A stretch of DNA of 64,000 bases from Corallium rubrum (Eukaryota > Cnidaria > Anthozoa > Scleralcyonacea > Coralliidae). The notes below the pieces were generated by a model. It did no database searches. It saw only the letters and a list, made by a program, of their open reading frames with translations, and had not been told where the DNA came from. The position numbers and the translations under genes were made by a program. Below are positions 45,684-57,119 of this stretch, piece after piece. How positions within the stretch are numbered: the stretch's first letter is position 1; each line of letters begins with the position of its first letter. The stretch spans positions 1,723,378 to 1,787,377 of the forward strand of contig OZ036017.1 in NCBI GenBank assembly GCA_964035015.1, given 5' to 3'.

Positions 45684-47059
45684 TAACCTGAATGTCAGGC
45701 CTTTATTTGTTCCTACCGCTAAACCCGGCAGGCGGGCAGAGGTGCGGGCGAGCGAGAAGGCGAGAAAAATAAAGGCCTGATACCGCTAGCTACGCAGGCC
45801 TTTGCCTGAGGAAACTCTTAACAAAACCGTCTTCCGCCCACTTTGCTATTTTTAAATATGAACGAGTATGATTGATATGAGTTGTCAAAATATCAAAGCG
45901 TATGTTTTGATCTCATCCCACAGAAATATATAGTCTTTCTCCGCGTCTGGTTTTAGTCCAGACTAGTCTAGGTAGACTTGCAATAAATACACGAGCTCGA
46001 ATTGAAGGCGTTTATCCATGGTATATCTAGACCCGATCTAGAGAAGAAGTCGAAGAATTGGAAACTACGATAAGAAACCGAGAAATTTGACAATTTGAGA
46101 ATATACATATATATTGATTCAAAATTCCACTATAATAAAAGATAAACACGATTTGATAGCCGCCTTGATATAGTTTCGACTAAATTAATAATTATATAAT
46201 TTTATAGCATTAGAATTTAAATTTTAGAATGCAGGTAGACCATTTAATTAATATATTGATACATTATAAACACGTCTCAACCGTATAAACTCAGTCATCT
46301 ATAAACTGCTCCGAGATTCCCGTTTTGTAACTTACGGGTCCACTTTTCTGACAACCATTGTTCAGCAGGTTCAGCACTGCCATAAACAACTTGGAATTTC
46401 GCATCGGCTTCGCCTTCACTAGCCATCGTCACTGATCATCGAACGAAGGACCCAAGTAGACTGTTTTTCACACGGTCTCCACCTGCTACAACGAAATTCC
46501 TCACCGTGCCATGTTGAAGTCGATGAAGTTCACAGAACACAAATGGCAATATCTGATATATCAGACTTTTACCAAAACCAGTGGGCAAAACAGCAAAGAC
46601 ATCTTGGCTGTCAACAGACAACAGCGAGCTTCGAATGCACGACGTTTGTTCTGGTTTCAAAGACTCATAGCCGAAATGCGTCAATGATTTAACAAAGCAG
46701 TTTCGAAAAATCCTTCTATGGTTTGATTTTGCGACATAATAAGTGATTAAATGAATGAATTAGTCACAGAAACGTACACCATAAACAGATTCGAGAAATG
46801 GCGATGATTGACCTTGTCACGGTGTGCACCTTGACGGTGCACCTTTGGGGAAGTTGTTTATCTGAATGAACCAATCAAAATCCTTACTTGAATTAGTCAG
46901 CCAATCAGAGCTCCCGTCCATGAGATGGACGGAGAACCCACAGTTTTATTAAGAGTTTCCTCAGGCCTTTATTTTTCTCGCCTTCTCGCTCGCCCGCACC
47001 TCTGCCCGCGCTGCCGGGTTTAGGAGGCGGGAACAAATAAAGGCCTGACATTCAGGTTA
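45684..47059. mobile_element. 1.4-kb TIR element with RecQ-like exon, 9-bp TSD
   Basis: Ends TAACCTGAATGTCAGGCC and GGCCTGACATTCAGGTTA; TIRs of roughly 120-150 bp with GC-rich CGCTCGCCCGCACCTCTGCC. TSD GGCAAGAAG (45675-45683, 47060-47068); the empty site CAGGCAAGAAGCTTTAAATC is preserved (complemented) in the opposite arm near 39970. A 9-bp TSD with long TIRs points to a MULE-like, non-autonomous element. It carries helicase-like exon sequence on the minus strand. A related truncated copy is at 9377-10067. Confidence 0.85.
46435..46730 (-). pseudogene. RecQ-like helicase exon fragment
   Basis: Minus-strand reading CFVKSLTHFGYESLKPEQTS then DVFAVLPTGFGKSLIYQILP gives the zero motif and Walker A (TGFGKS) of a RecQ-type SF2 helicase. 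After LHRLQHGT there is a donor-like ACG|GTGAGG (about 46508), and the frame then loses similarity and stops at 46436. Only the helicase N-terminus is present, without the DEAH box. A short separate minus-strand reading, MASEGEADAKFQVVYGSAE, begins near 46425. I infer captured exons of a helicase gene. Confidence 0.6.
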
Positions 47060-47173
47060 GGCAAGAAGTTTTAAATCATCTCTACCCCACCCCGGTCCAG
47101 AGAAGGTTGGACAGCTGCCGCAAAGCATCATGGTCCTAACGCTAAAATTGCATCTGACCACTTCCCAGAGGTC

Positions 47174-47395
47174 CTACGCCGTATCTGACCGCAGACGAGG
47201 AATGAACTCTGCTCGAGCTCGGTGCACTAGATGCACAAAAACTTTTGAAAACTCGTCACAGTTGATCCAGAATTGATAAATCTGATGACCAGAAAAATAC
47301 GAGAACAATTCGTGATGACCATAGACAATTAATATGATCAGATTGTGCTTTATTTGGCGTATATTCGTGACAATGGCGTTATGGCGGATTGGCAT
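47174..47395 (-). CDS. Hypothetical ORF carried by the MULE-like element, copy 1
   Basis: A true ATG opens 73 codons (MPIRHNAIVTNIRQIKHNLI ... FWINCDEFSKVFVHLVH ... EFIPRLRSD). The inverted element copy encodes a 67-residue counterpart at 59356-59559 that has stayed open despite substitutions and an 8-bp deletion near its start. Conservation of the frame suggests real coding origin, perhaps a captured exon. No family recognised and no catalytic motif seen. It sits 75 bp inside the element's left end. Confidence 0.45.
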   Translation of the reverse strand: MPIRHNAIVTNIRQIKHNLIILIVYGHHELFSYFSGHQIYQFWINCDEFSKVFVHLVHRARAEFIPRLRSDTA

Positions 47396-48140
47396 TCAAG
47401 ATAGTTTTCAAGGACTACTCAAGTTCCTTCGGATTCGACGCATTTTATGTTACAAATAATCGAACAAATCAGAAACGAATTAGATATTTACAGCAAAGAA
47501 TGACTTGGTTGTGCTGTGCAACGTGTGATTCGTTACAACTGGAGAAAAGCGTGAGGTGAGAAATCAACATAAATTTGTTGTTTAGTGGTTAATGATTTCC
47601 TTCTCAAAGTTTCCCATAATTTCTAACCTTGTGATGCATTTTCCATGGTTTAATGTCTTGCAGTATTACTGTAAACTTCTAATTGTTGTGTGTAGCAATT
47701 ATCTGGATCAATTAGTTACAACTATCATCCTTGTTGGGGGTTTTTCCAATTGTTTTAACAAACACTCTTGTTTCCTTTTACTTACTGCACTTGTATCCCA
47801 AATTTTATAAAATTGTGAATAAAGCTAGCTTAAAATTTATTATTCAATAACAATGTTGTATTTTTCTTTGTATTAAGGTGAATTCAAAATTGAAATAATT
47901 TATTGGATTGCCTCCAGAATCTATTGATAAATTTGGTATATAACTGGTCAAATGTTCAAAATATTTCTATTTTATCAAATAAAGTGTATTTCCTGTATGT
48001 ATCCTCAGTATATATGTAAATAAGAAACTTGAATAAAATTAAAATAGTTTGTCTCAATATTGATCTTGGTTACTTCTAAAGCACTACTGTATTGACACTG
48101 ATACAGGTGCATTCAATTGGGGCATTTTTTGCAGTGAAGC

Positions 48141-48161
48141 ACCCCCCCCCCCCCCCCCCCC
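48141..48161. repeat. Poly-C tract
   Basis: About 20 consecutive C. The inverted element copy has a G tract at the corresponding place (58161-58178). Confidence 0.95.
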
Positions 48162-49128
48162 TGCCAAGAAAACATCAACTTTGGCACATTTAGAGAAGGC
48201 ATTAGAAAAGTTACTGTATTAAGGTAGACATGTGAATGAACTATAATACAGACAAAGTCCAAGCCCAAGGGTGTCTGTCTTAGACAGAGTTCACTGTTTA
48301 TCAGGATGTACATGCAGTAGCACTCAAAAGCAAGGGGATGAATAATATGCAGGCATTCAATTAGGCTTTGAGACCCAGCATTTGCAATTAGATTGTATAA
48401 TAATATGCGAGATAATACAGTACTTCTGTGTTAAAATTTTATTAGTTATGTCCACAATTATTATGCATTGCCTTATGTAATTATACAACATGACAACATG
48501 CAAAACTTCAAACTACATATTATTTTAATGTTATTTGGTAAGAAAGAATCCATCAATTTATCATTGTAAAAATCCTGTTGAGATTGGTGCTCGTGCCCGG
48601 GCACACAGTCTGAAATATGCCACCAAAGTAAGTTATTCCTACACTAACATCTGTCCTGTATCTCTTCACTTCCTGTAAAAAATAGGATGTGAGATGGAAT
48701 TATTAACCCTTTCATGTCTTAAGAGTTGACTGTACAGCCAATGCCTAACTATTGTATTCACTTCATGGGTATGCAAACCAAGGGGTAGACACAGGGGCAC
48801 ATGCCACCACCCCCACCCCACTTGGTTAGAGTCCTCCTTTTGCAACAAAAAACCCCTTTATTAGAAGACATGTGCCTCAAGGGTCGTTTTAAAGCTCTGC
48901 CCTGAAAGGTACACTTCACCCACCCCATCAGCTTGCTTCCCATCTGATGCAGTTGAAATGGGACCACTCGGGCAAAAGGAATAATATACATTTGTATACT
49001 GAAAAATAATATGAACAACAAATTATAACCAATTAGCAATACTAAGCAAAAATACTACAACTACAATATATTATTCACAATAACAATGACCAACAATAAT
49101 CCACACATCAATTTTAATATTTAACAAT

Positions 49129-49225
49129 TATTCACCGAAGTGGAGGTGAATAGTGCTGGATATTCACCGAGCCGCTTCGGTGAGGTGAATATCCACACTA
49201 TTCACCGACACTGAGGTGAATAATT
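49129..49225. repeat. Strong hairpin of GGTGAATA units
   Basis: ATTATTCACCGAAGTGGAGG and its complement fold around AGCCGCTTCGG, with several GGTGAATA/TATTCACC repeats. The related inverted copy of the element lacks this block, so it is a later insertion together with 49239-49621. Confidence 0.7.
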
Positions 49226-49238
49226 GTTTTAGCATATA

Positions 49239-49621
49239 CCTCATAAATGAAATAATAAGTTTAACATTCTTATATTTTTCGGTATTTTCATACAAAGGCA
49301 CTGTCACAGCCTCGATTATCTTGGCGTACTCGATATTTGTCGACAAAATAGTTTTTACAACTTTTGATTATATTAATGGCTAGAAAATTGTAAAGAAACA
49401 TACCTGTGGACACTCTTCTACTTAGTTTTGTTGTCTTTTCTCATTATTCTACTACACCAGCCTTGTATATCAACAAAATCTACAAAATCTCGTGCTTCGG
49501 TAAACAAAGCAAAACTGGCCGCCATTTTGTTTTGCCCGCAGGTGAATAGTGCAGGATATTCCCAGCTAGAGGAACCAATCAGATTGCGTGAAAAGCACTA
49601 TTCACCTGCGAGGTATATGCT
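49239..49621. mobile_element. MITE inserted in the MULE-like element
   Basis: TIRs TTAGCATATACCTC and GAGGTATATGCTAA bound about 385 bp; a second GGTGAATAGTGC...GCACTATTCACC pair lies at 49552-49607. Absent from the inverted element copy. No clear TSD beyond TA/TTA. Confidence 0.6.
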
Positions 49622-50505
49622 AATAAATCATATTGCGAAACACAATGTTACTTACTGACCCCAAATCTGATCGTCGTCGTATTTAATATATAAAAAAATA
49701 TCTATACATATCAGTTCTGTATACAGATATAGTAGATCTTTAAGAAAGTTCAGTACATTCTGTAACAATTACAAATGTATGCAGGTCTGACATGTATACA
49801 ACGTTTCCAGAATGATGGTGTTTTTATACAGCGAGGTCAAGCGTTTTGGACCATAAAAACAGACAAATACCGATTTTTACTCTTTAATATTTGTCCACCA
49901 GTCATTCTACACTTATTCTAAAGAATAAAGCTCTAAATATTGGGAAACTTCCAAAATTCTTTTGAAGAAAACAAGGTTTTAGTGGCGAAACACTCTCTTA
50001 ACTTATTAGGCGCCATCTTGGCAAATGCCGAAATACCTTGGTCGGTTCAACGGCGAATATCTCGAAAACGGTGAGTGGGTCACCAGGGGTCGTCCGGATA
50101 GAATCAAAGATGAGACATTTCTGCAACTTATTACCCAAAAATTAGAGAATTCGAACCGTTGGAATTCGACATTTTTTGCTTTGAAAATTGTTGAGAAACC
50201 GGAAGTGGGGTCCTCGCTTAGCGACGACACGTAAACGATCAAAACAAAGTAGAAAAATATATTTACCTTGAAAATCCTGCAGATATGGATAGTCCAACAA
50301 TATATCAAACGACATCGTTGCCTTTTTAAAGAAAAAATTGAATAACAATAGCCTAATATTCAGCATTTCCAAGTCCAATGCAAAATTTTCATTTGGAGAA
50401 CGATGAGAAAATGAAGCCAATTCATTGGTCGAGGAATTCACGTGACAATCACGTTACAGCTGTCCGGCCTCCTCTGACCCCGGTCCAAACAAAATTTGTC
50501 ATACC

Positions 50506-51436
50506 CATTGAACTCTAAATAAACTGGAACGCTAACTCGCTTGCACGTTTTGAAGCCAACATGGGGGCCGCCATGCACGTCAACCCCAGTCCCTTTTACT
50601 GTATAACCGAGGGAAAATGAAGCTGAATTTGGTGAATTGGGTTGCAAAAACAGCTTGAAATCAAAGAAAAGCTGAACTTGTTAACCACTTTTAGGCTTAA
50701 ATCAAATTCCAATATACCGTAGAGTAGGTGAACACTGACATGACGAGTAAAAACAAGGAAAACAGTAAAAATATAAGCTCTCAAATGAAAGTCAACAATA
50801 CGCAACCAAAATTGCCATTGGTTTGGACAAATATAAAGAAAATACATACGAAACCCAGGTTTAAAATGAAGAGGTTGTTTATAAAAACAGTTGGGTTTTA
50901 AATTTCTCAATTTTCAGTAGGAAAAAACCAACAAAATGCACTTTACCGTGTTATTACAGCTCTGGAATTACTCTTCGTATCGAAAAATGTCAGATTTAGC
51001 ATTTCCACAACTGAAACTTGAGTTAAAGCTATAATTTAGCATCACCTTATTACTAATTCCTGGCAAGACAACCTTCAAACGTTTGAGATAACAAAGAAAA
51101 ATAAGAGAAACCTGCATTTTCCGTACGAGTTTCGGACTCGAATTTTGCTTTGGTTCGGCAGATATTTCGTCAATCCATTTTCGTATGTAGAAATTGTTCA
51201 GGTACAAGGCCGATAAGTCCAATACATACTAGCTTCTTCGTTATCATCTATAAAAAACTTTAGGTCTAAAAATGGTTGTTTTTTTGCTGTGAGTTTTCAG
51301 TTTTTCATTGTGCCCCTCATAGGTTCTGTTGACGTCAGACGTGCAATGGCGACCCCCAGCGGCCGGAAGTTTGACTTCACCCAATCATAGGGCCTCTCTT
51401 ATGGAGTTAGCGTTCCAGTTTATTTAGAGTTCAATG
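50506..51436. mobile_element. 931-bp hAT element, TSD GTCATACC
   Basis: TIRs of 33 bp starting CATTGAACTCTAAATAAACT are perfect inverts. TSD GTCATACC at 50498-50505 and 51437-51444. It interrupts the right arm of the older element next to its terminus. A minus-strand 84-codon frame (51222-50968; LYLNNFYIRKWIDEISAEPK) ends near a donor-like CAG|GTTTCT and could be an exon remnant. Confidence 0.9.
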
Positions 51437-51490
51437 GTCATACCATCCGCGCGGCGGGTTGAAAAGAGCCTGGGTACGAGGTTGGGTATA

Positions 51491-52143
51491 CAGTTTCTTG
51501 AAAAATGGAAAATACAAGTTTGAGAGTCCAAAACACGTACATAACTAATTCGGAAAAAGAATAAAACTAAACGTTATCCATAATTGAACAGTCTGACAAT
51601 CAAAAACTGTTACCAAAGAAATGCCAACAGTTGTTGCTATGGCAACAATGACGTTTCAAAATGGCTGCCAATTACCTTTCAAACTAATTTAATCCGGAAA
51701 AAACTTTGGTGACCCCCAATTTTTTTTTCACTAAAACATTTCTTGAAGTATGAGTAATCAATAGGCCGATTTAAAAAAAAATCTGTAGAACTAATAATTT
51801 TTTTCCCGGAAAAATCATGTTTGTTAATTTTTAAAAAATTTCGTTCTGCATAATTTTTTTTAAATCGGCCTATTGATTACTCATACTTCAAGGAAAGTTT
51901 TAATGAAAAAAAAATTGGGGGTCACCAAAGTTTTTTCCGAATTAAATTAGTTTGAAAGGTAATTGGCAGCCATTTTGAAACGTCATTGTTGCCATAGCAA
52001 CAACTGTTGCTATTTATTTGGTAGCACTTTTTGAATGTCAGACTGTTTAACTATGTATAACATTTAGTTTTATTCTTTTTCCAAATTGTTTAATCACATG
52101 TTTTGGACTCTCAAACTTGTATTTTCCATTTTTCAAGAAACTG
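51491..52143. mobile_element. Tc1/mariner-type foldback element
   Basis: Arms of about 290 bp (51491-51785 and 51855-52143) are close inverts from CAGTTTCTTGAAAAATGGAA inwards; TA dinucleotides flank both ends. Each arm contains CTATTGATTACTCATACTTC or its complement. No ORF. It lies 6 bp beyond the terminus of the nested element. Confidence 0.82.
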
Positions 52144-52145
52144 TA

Positions 52146-55100
52146 ATGGAGCCACCTTCAGGATTCAGAGGAGATTTCTTACAAAGTCGCGTATTTGGCG
52201 CTCAAAACCAGCTCAAAACCAATCAGATTGCCAGAATGCTGAGAAGGCGATAGACAATGCTGGCAATATGGCGGCGTCGTTTCGTGTCGAGGAGTGTGTC
52301 GTTTGAAAATGATGCAGTTTTTAACGCAAATTGCAACTGGATGGGGAGATTTTTGGTAGATAATTAGTCAATTTAATCTTCAAGAAGTAAGGAGATGGAT
52401 TTAACAAGATGAATTTATAATAAACAAAGAATTACAAGCGATGCAATGTTTAGTGGCATTTGTTTTGACTGGACTGTCATGGAACCTTGAAAGGTATGGT
52501 TGAATTTGTACTGATTTTCTAGCCAATAACCTGCTTCTGATCAGACTAGAAAATATTAAAAACAAACCTGACATAAACCTGACATACTCAACTTACAGCA
52601 AATCATATATTAACAGAACTAGCGTGTTTGTCCAACATTAATTTTGCAGATTTTTACAAACGATTTCAAAATTTACTGATTTATTTGGAAAGGTGATTAA
52701 ATGCAGCATGTTTGGATATAGCTTTAGAACTAAATGGAAATATTGAACTACAGTATATGTTCTGTTTTTTAAGATATATTTTCTGCAATTCAACGTATCG
52801 ATTTTAAAATCCAAACACTAAATAGGTTTGAATTTAGTTTTTACTGCTCTTGCCAAATGTGACTTAAATTACACCATTGGTTCATTCGTAAAACATACTT
52901 TCAGCAGTTATAAATCATCCGAAACTGCTTCTGATCTAACTAAAATGTTTTTCACAATAGACCCTGGGTCTGATAGTTTGCAAAAAGTATAATTTGATTC
53001 AAATTTGAGTGGTGGGTCCAAGGTCGTTTTTTAACATTTTTAAAATCAACCAAAATTACAATATTCACGGTGTTTATTTACTTGAACAGCCCAATATTTG
53101 TAATTTTTTCTTGGAAAATCATGTGAGATATCATGTTTAGTATATGGAGATATCGCTTATTCCATTTTTCACTATCCATATTGATTTAAAATCTGTATGA
53201 ACATTTTTATTCCCAAAATCCATCAAGTACTGGTACTGTACTATTTGGCAGAAATGGACTTTTAACAGTCTACTCTTTAACATCAAGTTTAACTGTTGAA
53301 AATTAGCCCAAAACTGTTTCTGATCAAACTAATTTGTCTTTAAGGATGAGGCCCGGGTATATTAGTTTGCAAAAAGTATAATTTGATTCAAATTTGAGTG
53401 GTAGGTCCAAGGTCGTTTTTTGACATTTTTAAAATCAACTAAAATTAACAATATTCGCAGTGTTTATTTACTTGGAAAGCCCAATATTTGTATTTTTCTT
53501 GGAAAATCAAGTGTGAATATCATGTTTGTCATATGGACATATCGCTTACTCCATTTTTCATTATCTGTATTGATTTAAAATCTGTATGAACATTGTTTAT
53601 TCCCAAAATCCATAAGTACTGGTACTGTACTATTTGGCAGAAATGGACTTTTAACAGTCTACTCTTTAACATCCAGTTTAACTGTTGAAAATTAGCCCAA
53701 AACTGTTTCTGATCAAACTAATTTCTCTTTAAGGATGAGGCCTGGGTATATTAGTTTGCAAAAAGTATAATTTGATTCAAATTTGAGTGGTAGGTCCAAG
53801 GTCGTTTTTTGACATTTTTAAAATCAACCACAATATTAAAAAGTTCATAATATTAGGCTGTTTTGAAGGATATGTGAATCTAATGTGCAGAGCTGAAAAG
53901 TGCTGCAGAACTGTTCCTGAACAAGCTAAATTGTCTCACATATGAACAGAAGGCTGGGGTATGTTAGTTTGCAAAAAATATAATTTGCTTAAAATCTGAG
54001 TGCGCGGTCCAAGGTCGGTTCTTACCATTTCTAAAACCTATCAAGATGTCTGTCTGCGAATATCCACAATTACTACCAAAATCAACATATTCATAAAAAG
54101 GCTTGGCAATCGGGCCAGCCTGGTTAGTGTATTTATATGGGAAAATGCTTGTCCTGGTAACCGAGATTTAATGTTTTTCAAGTGAGGTCTTGTGCAAAGC
54201 TACACACTACACAGTGATATGTCTCTTATTAGGCTAGTGCTAGCCATGCAAACCCAGCTTTCATATAAAATCCTCCATGTCTGAACCTCTTTATTTAACT
54301 CATTCAGTGAATTTTTCTTATTAATTTCATTGAAAATAAACACATATTAGATGGGTCATATTGGAATTCTACCAGGCCAGGCATAAATTAGATCATGCAT
54401 ATACACAGTATATCATAATAAATTTGCAAGAATATCAGATTTTCTAAGAAGATCTTTTCTTGCAGGTTATCAAAGAAAACAAGAAATGAAACAAGATGAA
54501 AATGAATATTTATTAAATCACAGATTGTGATACAAATTTAATTATGATACAAATTTATATACTGTGTGGATATTACAAAAAGTTTATAGGATGTACAAAA
54601 TACTCTACAATGTACAGACATCTGTCTTCATAATCATATCTTTAAGGTTGTAAAAGTAATATCCCATTATATCCCAGAGATCTGTAAAAAATATACTTTC
54701 ATTGTTAGCTCAGAGGGAAAGAAGTATTGTTTTGTGTGGCATCGGGATTGATTTACTTGGGGGAGGGGGGGGGGGGGGTATTAAGTGTCAAATATTTTGC
54801 AATTATCAAACTAAAAAGGTCTTTATGACCTTATAGGCAGCTTTGTTTTCCAAAAAAATTGATTGAGCCCAAGGGTGGATTTTCATTTTTTTAAAGGAGG
54901 GGTGGAAAAATTTCTAGTGGGGTGCAAGTGGCAAAATAGGTAGGGTTAATTTCTAGGGGGGCTTACCCTCCCACCCCTGTATATCCGCCCATGCTTGAGC
55001 GTGTCTGGGGTCCATAGTGATGATGCATCCTGACTCATCAGGTCAGGCCCTGCTTTATGACCAGCCCTGGTTTAGCAACCCTCGTACCACATCAAGTTAT

Positions 55101-55865
55101 ATGCATGAGGGAAAGTAGGTTGTTTCAACTATTATCTCCACTTGCAATCCCATATGAATTTGTGATTTCCAATTACTTTAGTATACTGTATGACTAGCAT
55201 GGTATACCTGAAGTACTGCAACAGCTGCATGTGTACAAAACAGTATGAAGTTTAAAATTAGAGATATGCATGCTATGTGCACTTGCAGTGAAATGTTTTA
55301 ATTTTTTTTGATATGGACATATGCAACAGTAACCAGAGCCAAAAAAAGAAAAAACTGATTCGTAAATGGATTATATTTACAAATGTTCAAATTCTTCCTT
55401 GACAATTCAAAAATAGTGCTTTAAAATTTTGCATGTACCTATATTAACGAGTTATGAACAGGTAGGCCATCATTCCAAAGACGAAAGCAGTCACTTTCAA
55501 TCAATTTAATATTATAATAGCTTTAAATGCTCACTCCTGAGTCCGATACATGTGCATATTTACACGATAATAATTTAAATAACAGCTATTAAATACGATA
55601 TTACACTTACCATGTTATCTTTCTTTATATTTGGCAATGTTTTGCCTCATGACACAGCCAAAAATCCAGTAAAACTCTATTATTTTTCTTCGCAAATTTT
55701 GAGAAACTTTTAAAACCAAGATGGCGGCGCAGCATTTTTTCGCGAAGACCTGGTCGCTAAGTTTTGAGCGCTTTTCGAAAAAAATACGCGACTTTGTAAA
55801 AAATCTCGCAAACTGGCTAAAAAAAAGGCATCTTGGCAAAGGTGTAGTTACAAAACTAATTATAT
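52146..55865. mobile_element. Probable 3.7-kb inverted-repeat element
   Basis: TTACAAAGTCGCGTATTTGG with CGCTCAAAAC near 52180-52210 has an inverted counterpart near 55745-55810, and both sides are followed by a GGCGGC(G)-containing block. The arms are weakly conserved and the exact ends uncertain. The interior contains tandem repeats and no convincing ORF. Confidence 0.45.
52600..54030. repeat. About 389-bp tandem repeats
   Basis: The marker AGTTTGCAAAAAGTATAATT occurs at 52975, 53363 and 53752 (spacing 388-389) and, diverged, at 53965 in a shortened last unit. Two central units are very similar. Units include CAAGTACTGGTACTGTACTA and GGTCCAAGGTCGTTTTT. No coding potential. Confidence 0.85.
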
Positions 55866-56410
55866 TGTAAAATTTATTCAAGATATTTAGTTGTTGGCAA
55901 ATGTAGGCCCAATTGCCCAAATTAAGATAACCCTATCTCATAGAAAATAATAAACTCATTCTGATTAATCATCTGAATGCCAGGATAACTTATTTGAATC
56001 ATTACCCCGAGTTTTCTGTGAGTGAAAATATATTGTTCAACTAGGCACATCCACTGATCAATACAGTGGGCCCATCAGGTAGTAAAAACATAACAGCATT
56101 CTTAAATTAATTTAAATTTAATTTTTTGATTCTGGTCTTTTGGCTTACGATGATATAATACCACAGCAGTTGTTCGTAGTGTAGCTTGTTCAGTTGATCA
56201 AATTTCCCGAATTCATTCGGTCCTTTAGCAGTATTTCCATATTCTGAGTAAATTCTGAATGAGAACGGCCTTGGGAGTTCGCTCCATCGAACTCGCAAAT
56301 TCCGTTTTTCCGCACATTTTGGGACTAAACAACTGCAATTTTTCTCTCCAAATGCTTCACGTGTCCCTTCTTCCTCGTGATAAAAAAGTTTGTCAGAAGT
56401 CTCTTACAGT
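54031..56410. other. AT-rich sequence with degraded repeats
   Basis: A G-tract (about 54763-54778) and a short GGGTGGAT...CCACCC repeat near 54868-54985 suggest an old MITE. On the minus strand near 56290-56150, a frame (LPRPFSFRIYSEYGNTAKGP ... KLHYEQLLWYYII) ends at a donor-like ATC|GTAAGC and might be a gene-fragment exon; unsupported otherwise. Nothing else recognised. Confidence 0.35.
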
Positions 56411-57024
56411 CAGTGTTGCCAAGTCAAGTTTCGTAAAAATCCCAGTAATGGTCTGAAAATATCCCAAGATTCCCTATTTTTTACCAAAAAATCCCAAGGT
56501 TCACAGCTTCATTTACTTACTATTTCCCAGGTCTCTATCGCCGTTTGAGTACGCATGTTCCAAATTATTTTCGTTGTTGGCATCGACATCATGTTTCAAG
56601 GGAGCACGTTAGAATGTGATAGTTCTTGTATAAAATAAAATAAACTTTACTTACCTAAGTTGTTGACGTTTTGTGCGAGTAGCCGAGTTCGATAAAACCG
56701 CTGTTTCACACATATAGCTATCGGAGCCCACTGTATCAGTGATACTTCATTTGAATAGAGTACTTCATCTTCTCTAAATCAAACGCATACATAAAGAACG
56801 CAGGGGCTGGCTAAGGCTAGTGGAGTATGATCTAATGATCACGTGAATTTAAGAAAAATACAATTAACATTGAAATCAGCTTTTTAAAACCGAAACTGTT
56901 TGCTCTGGAAAAATCCCAAGAAAAATCCCAAGGTTGAATCCCTGAGAAAAAAATCCCAAAAAAATCCCAACTCCTTCAAAAAATCCCAAGATCTTGGGAT
57001 AAAATCCCAAGGTTGGCAACACTG
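56411..57024. mobile_element. 614-bp hAT element, TSD CTTACAGT
   Basis: TIRs CAGTGTTGCCAA / TTGGCAACACTG; perfect TSD CTTACAGT at 56403-56410 and 57025-57032. Reverse orientation relative to its sister at 40433-41111. The interior is made of AATCCCAAG/CTTGGGATT units. No ORF. Confidence 0.9.
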
Positions 57025-57059
57025 CTTACAGTGCTTGCGTCACTAAAGCTTGTTTTTTT

Positions 57060-57119
57060 CAACCTCGTACCCAGGGTCTTATCTCCGTTAGCGGAGATAA
57101 GACCCTGGGTACGAGGTTG
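57060..57119. repeat. 60-bp near-perfect palindrome of two element ends
   Basis: CAACCTCGTACCCAGGGTCT and its complement meet around CCGTTAGCGG. The arm equals the terminus of the inverted-repeat element at 39874-51484, so this looks like two termini joined with the interior lost. It borders the inverted MULE-like copy. Confidence 0.85.

Larger units (their letters stand above)
47098..50476. mobile_element. 3.4-kb MULE-like element, 9-10-bp TSD
   Basis: TIRs CAGAGAAGGTTGGACAGCTG (left) and CAGAGGAGGCCGGACAGCTG (right, complement). ACCCCGGTCC lies at both borders (47089-47098, 50477-50486), one base possibly belonging to the TIR; the uninterrupted site is preserved near 39930 in the opposite arm. 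A diverged inverted copy is at 57128-59570 and a right-end copy at 16261-16800. A 73-codon ORF is shared by both large copies; no transposase seen. Confidence 0.85.
39874..51484. mobile_element. Inverted-repeat element (CAACCTCGTACCCAGG family), heavily invaded
   Basis: Both ends read CAACCTCGTACCCAGGCTCT inward. The left arm is about 39874-40345. The right arm is its reverse complement in pieces: 51484-51445, 50505-50486, 47097-47069, 45683-45620 and 42005-41690. The gaps are later insertions, listed separately. The middle holds a diverged direct copy of part of the arm (about 40400-41500). No transposase was found. A 60-bp hairpin at 57060-57119 consists of two such ends back to back. I could not find a TSD. 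Confidence 0.8.
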
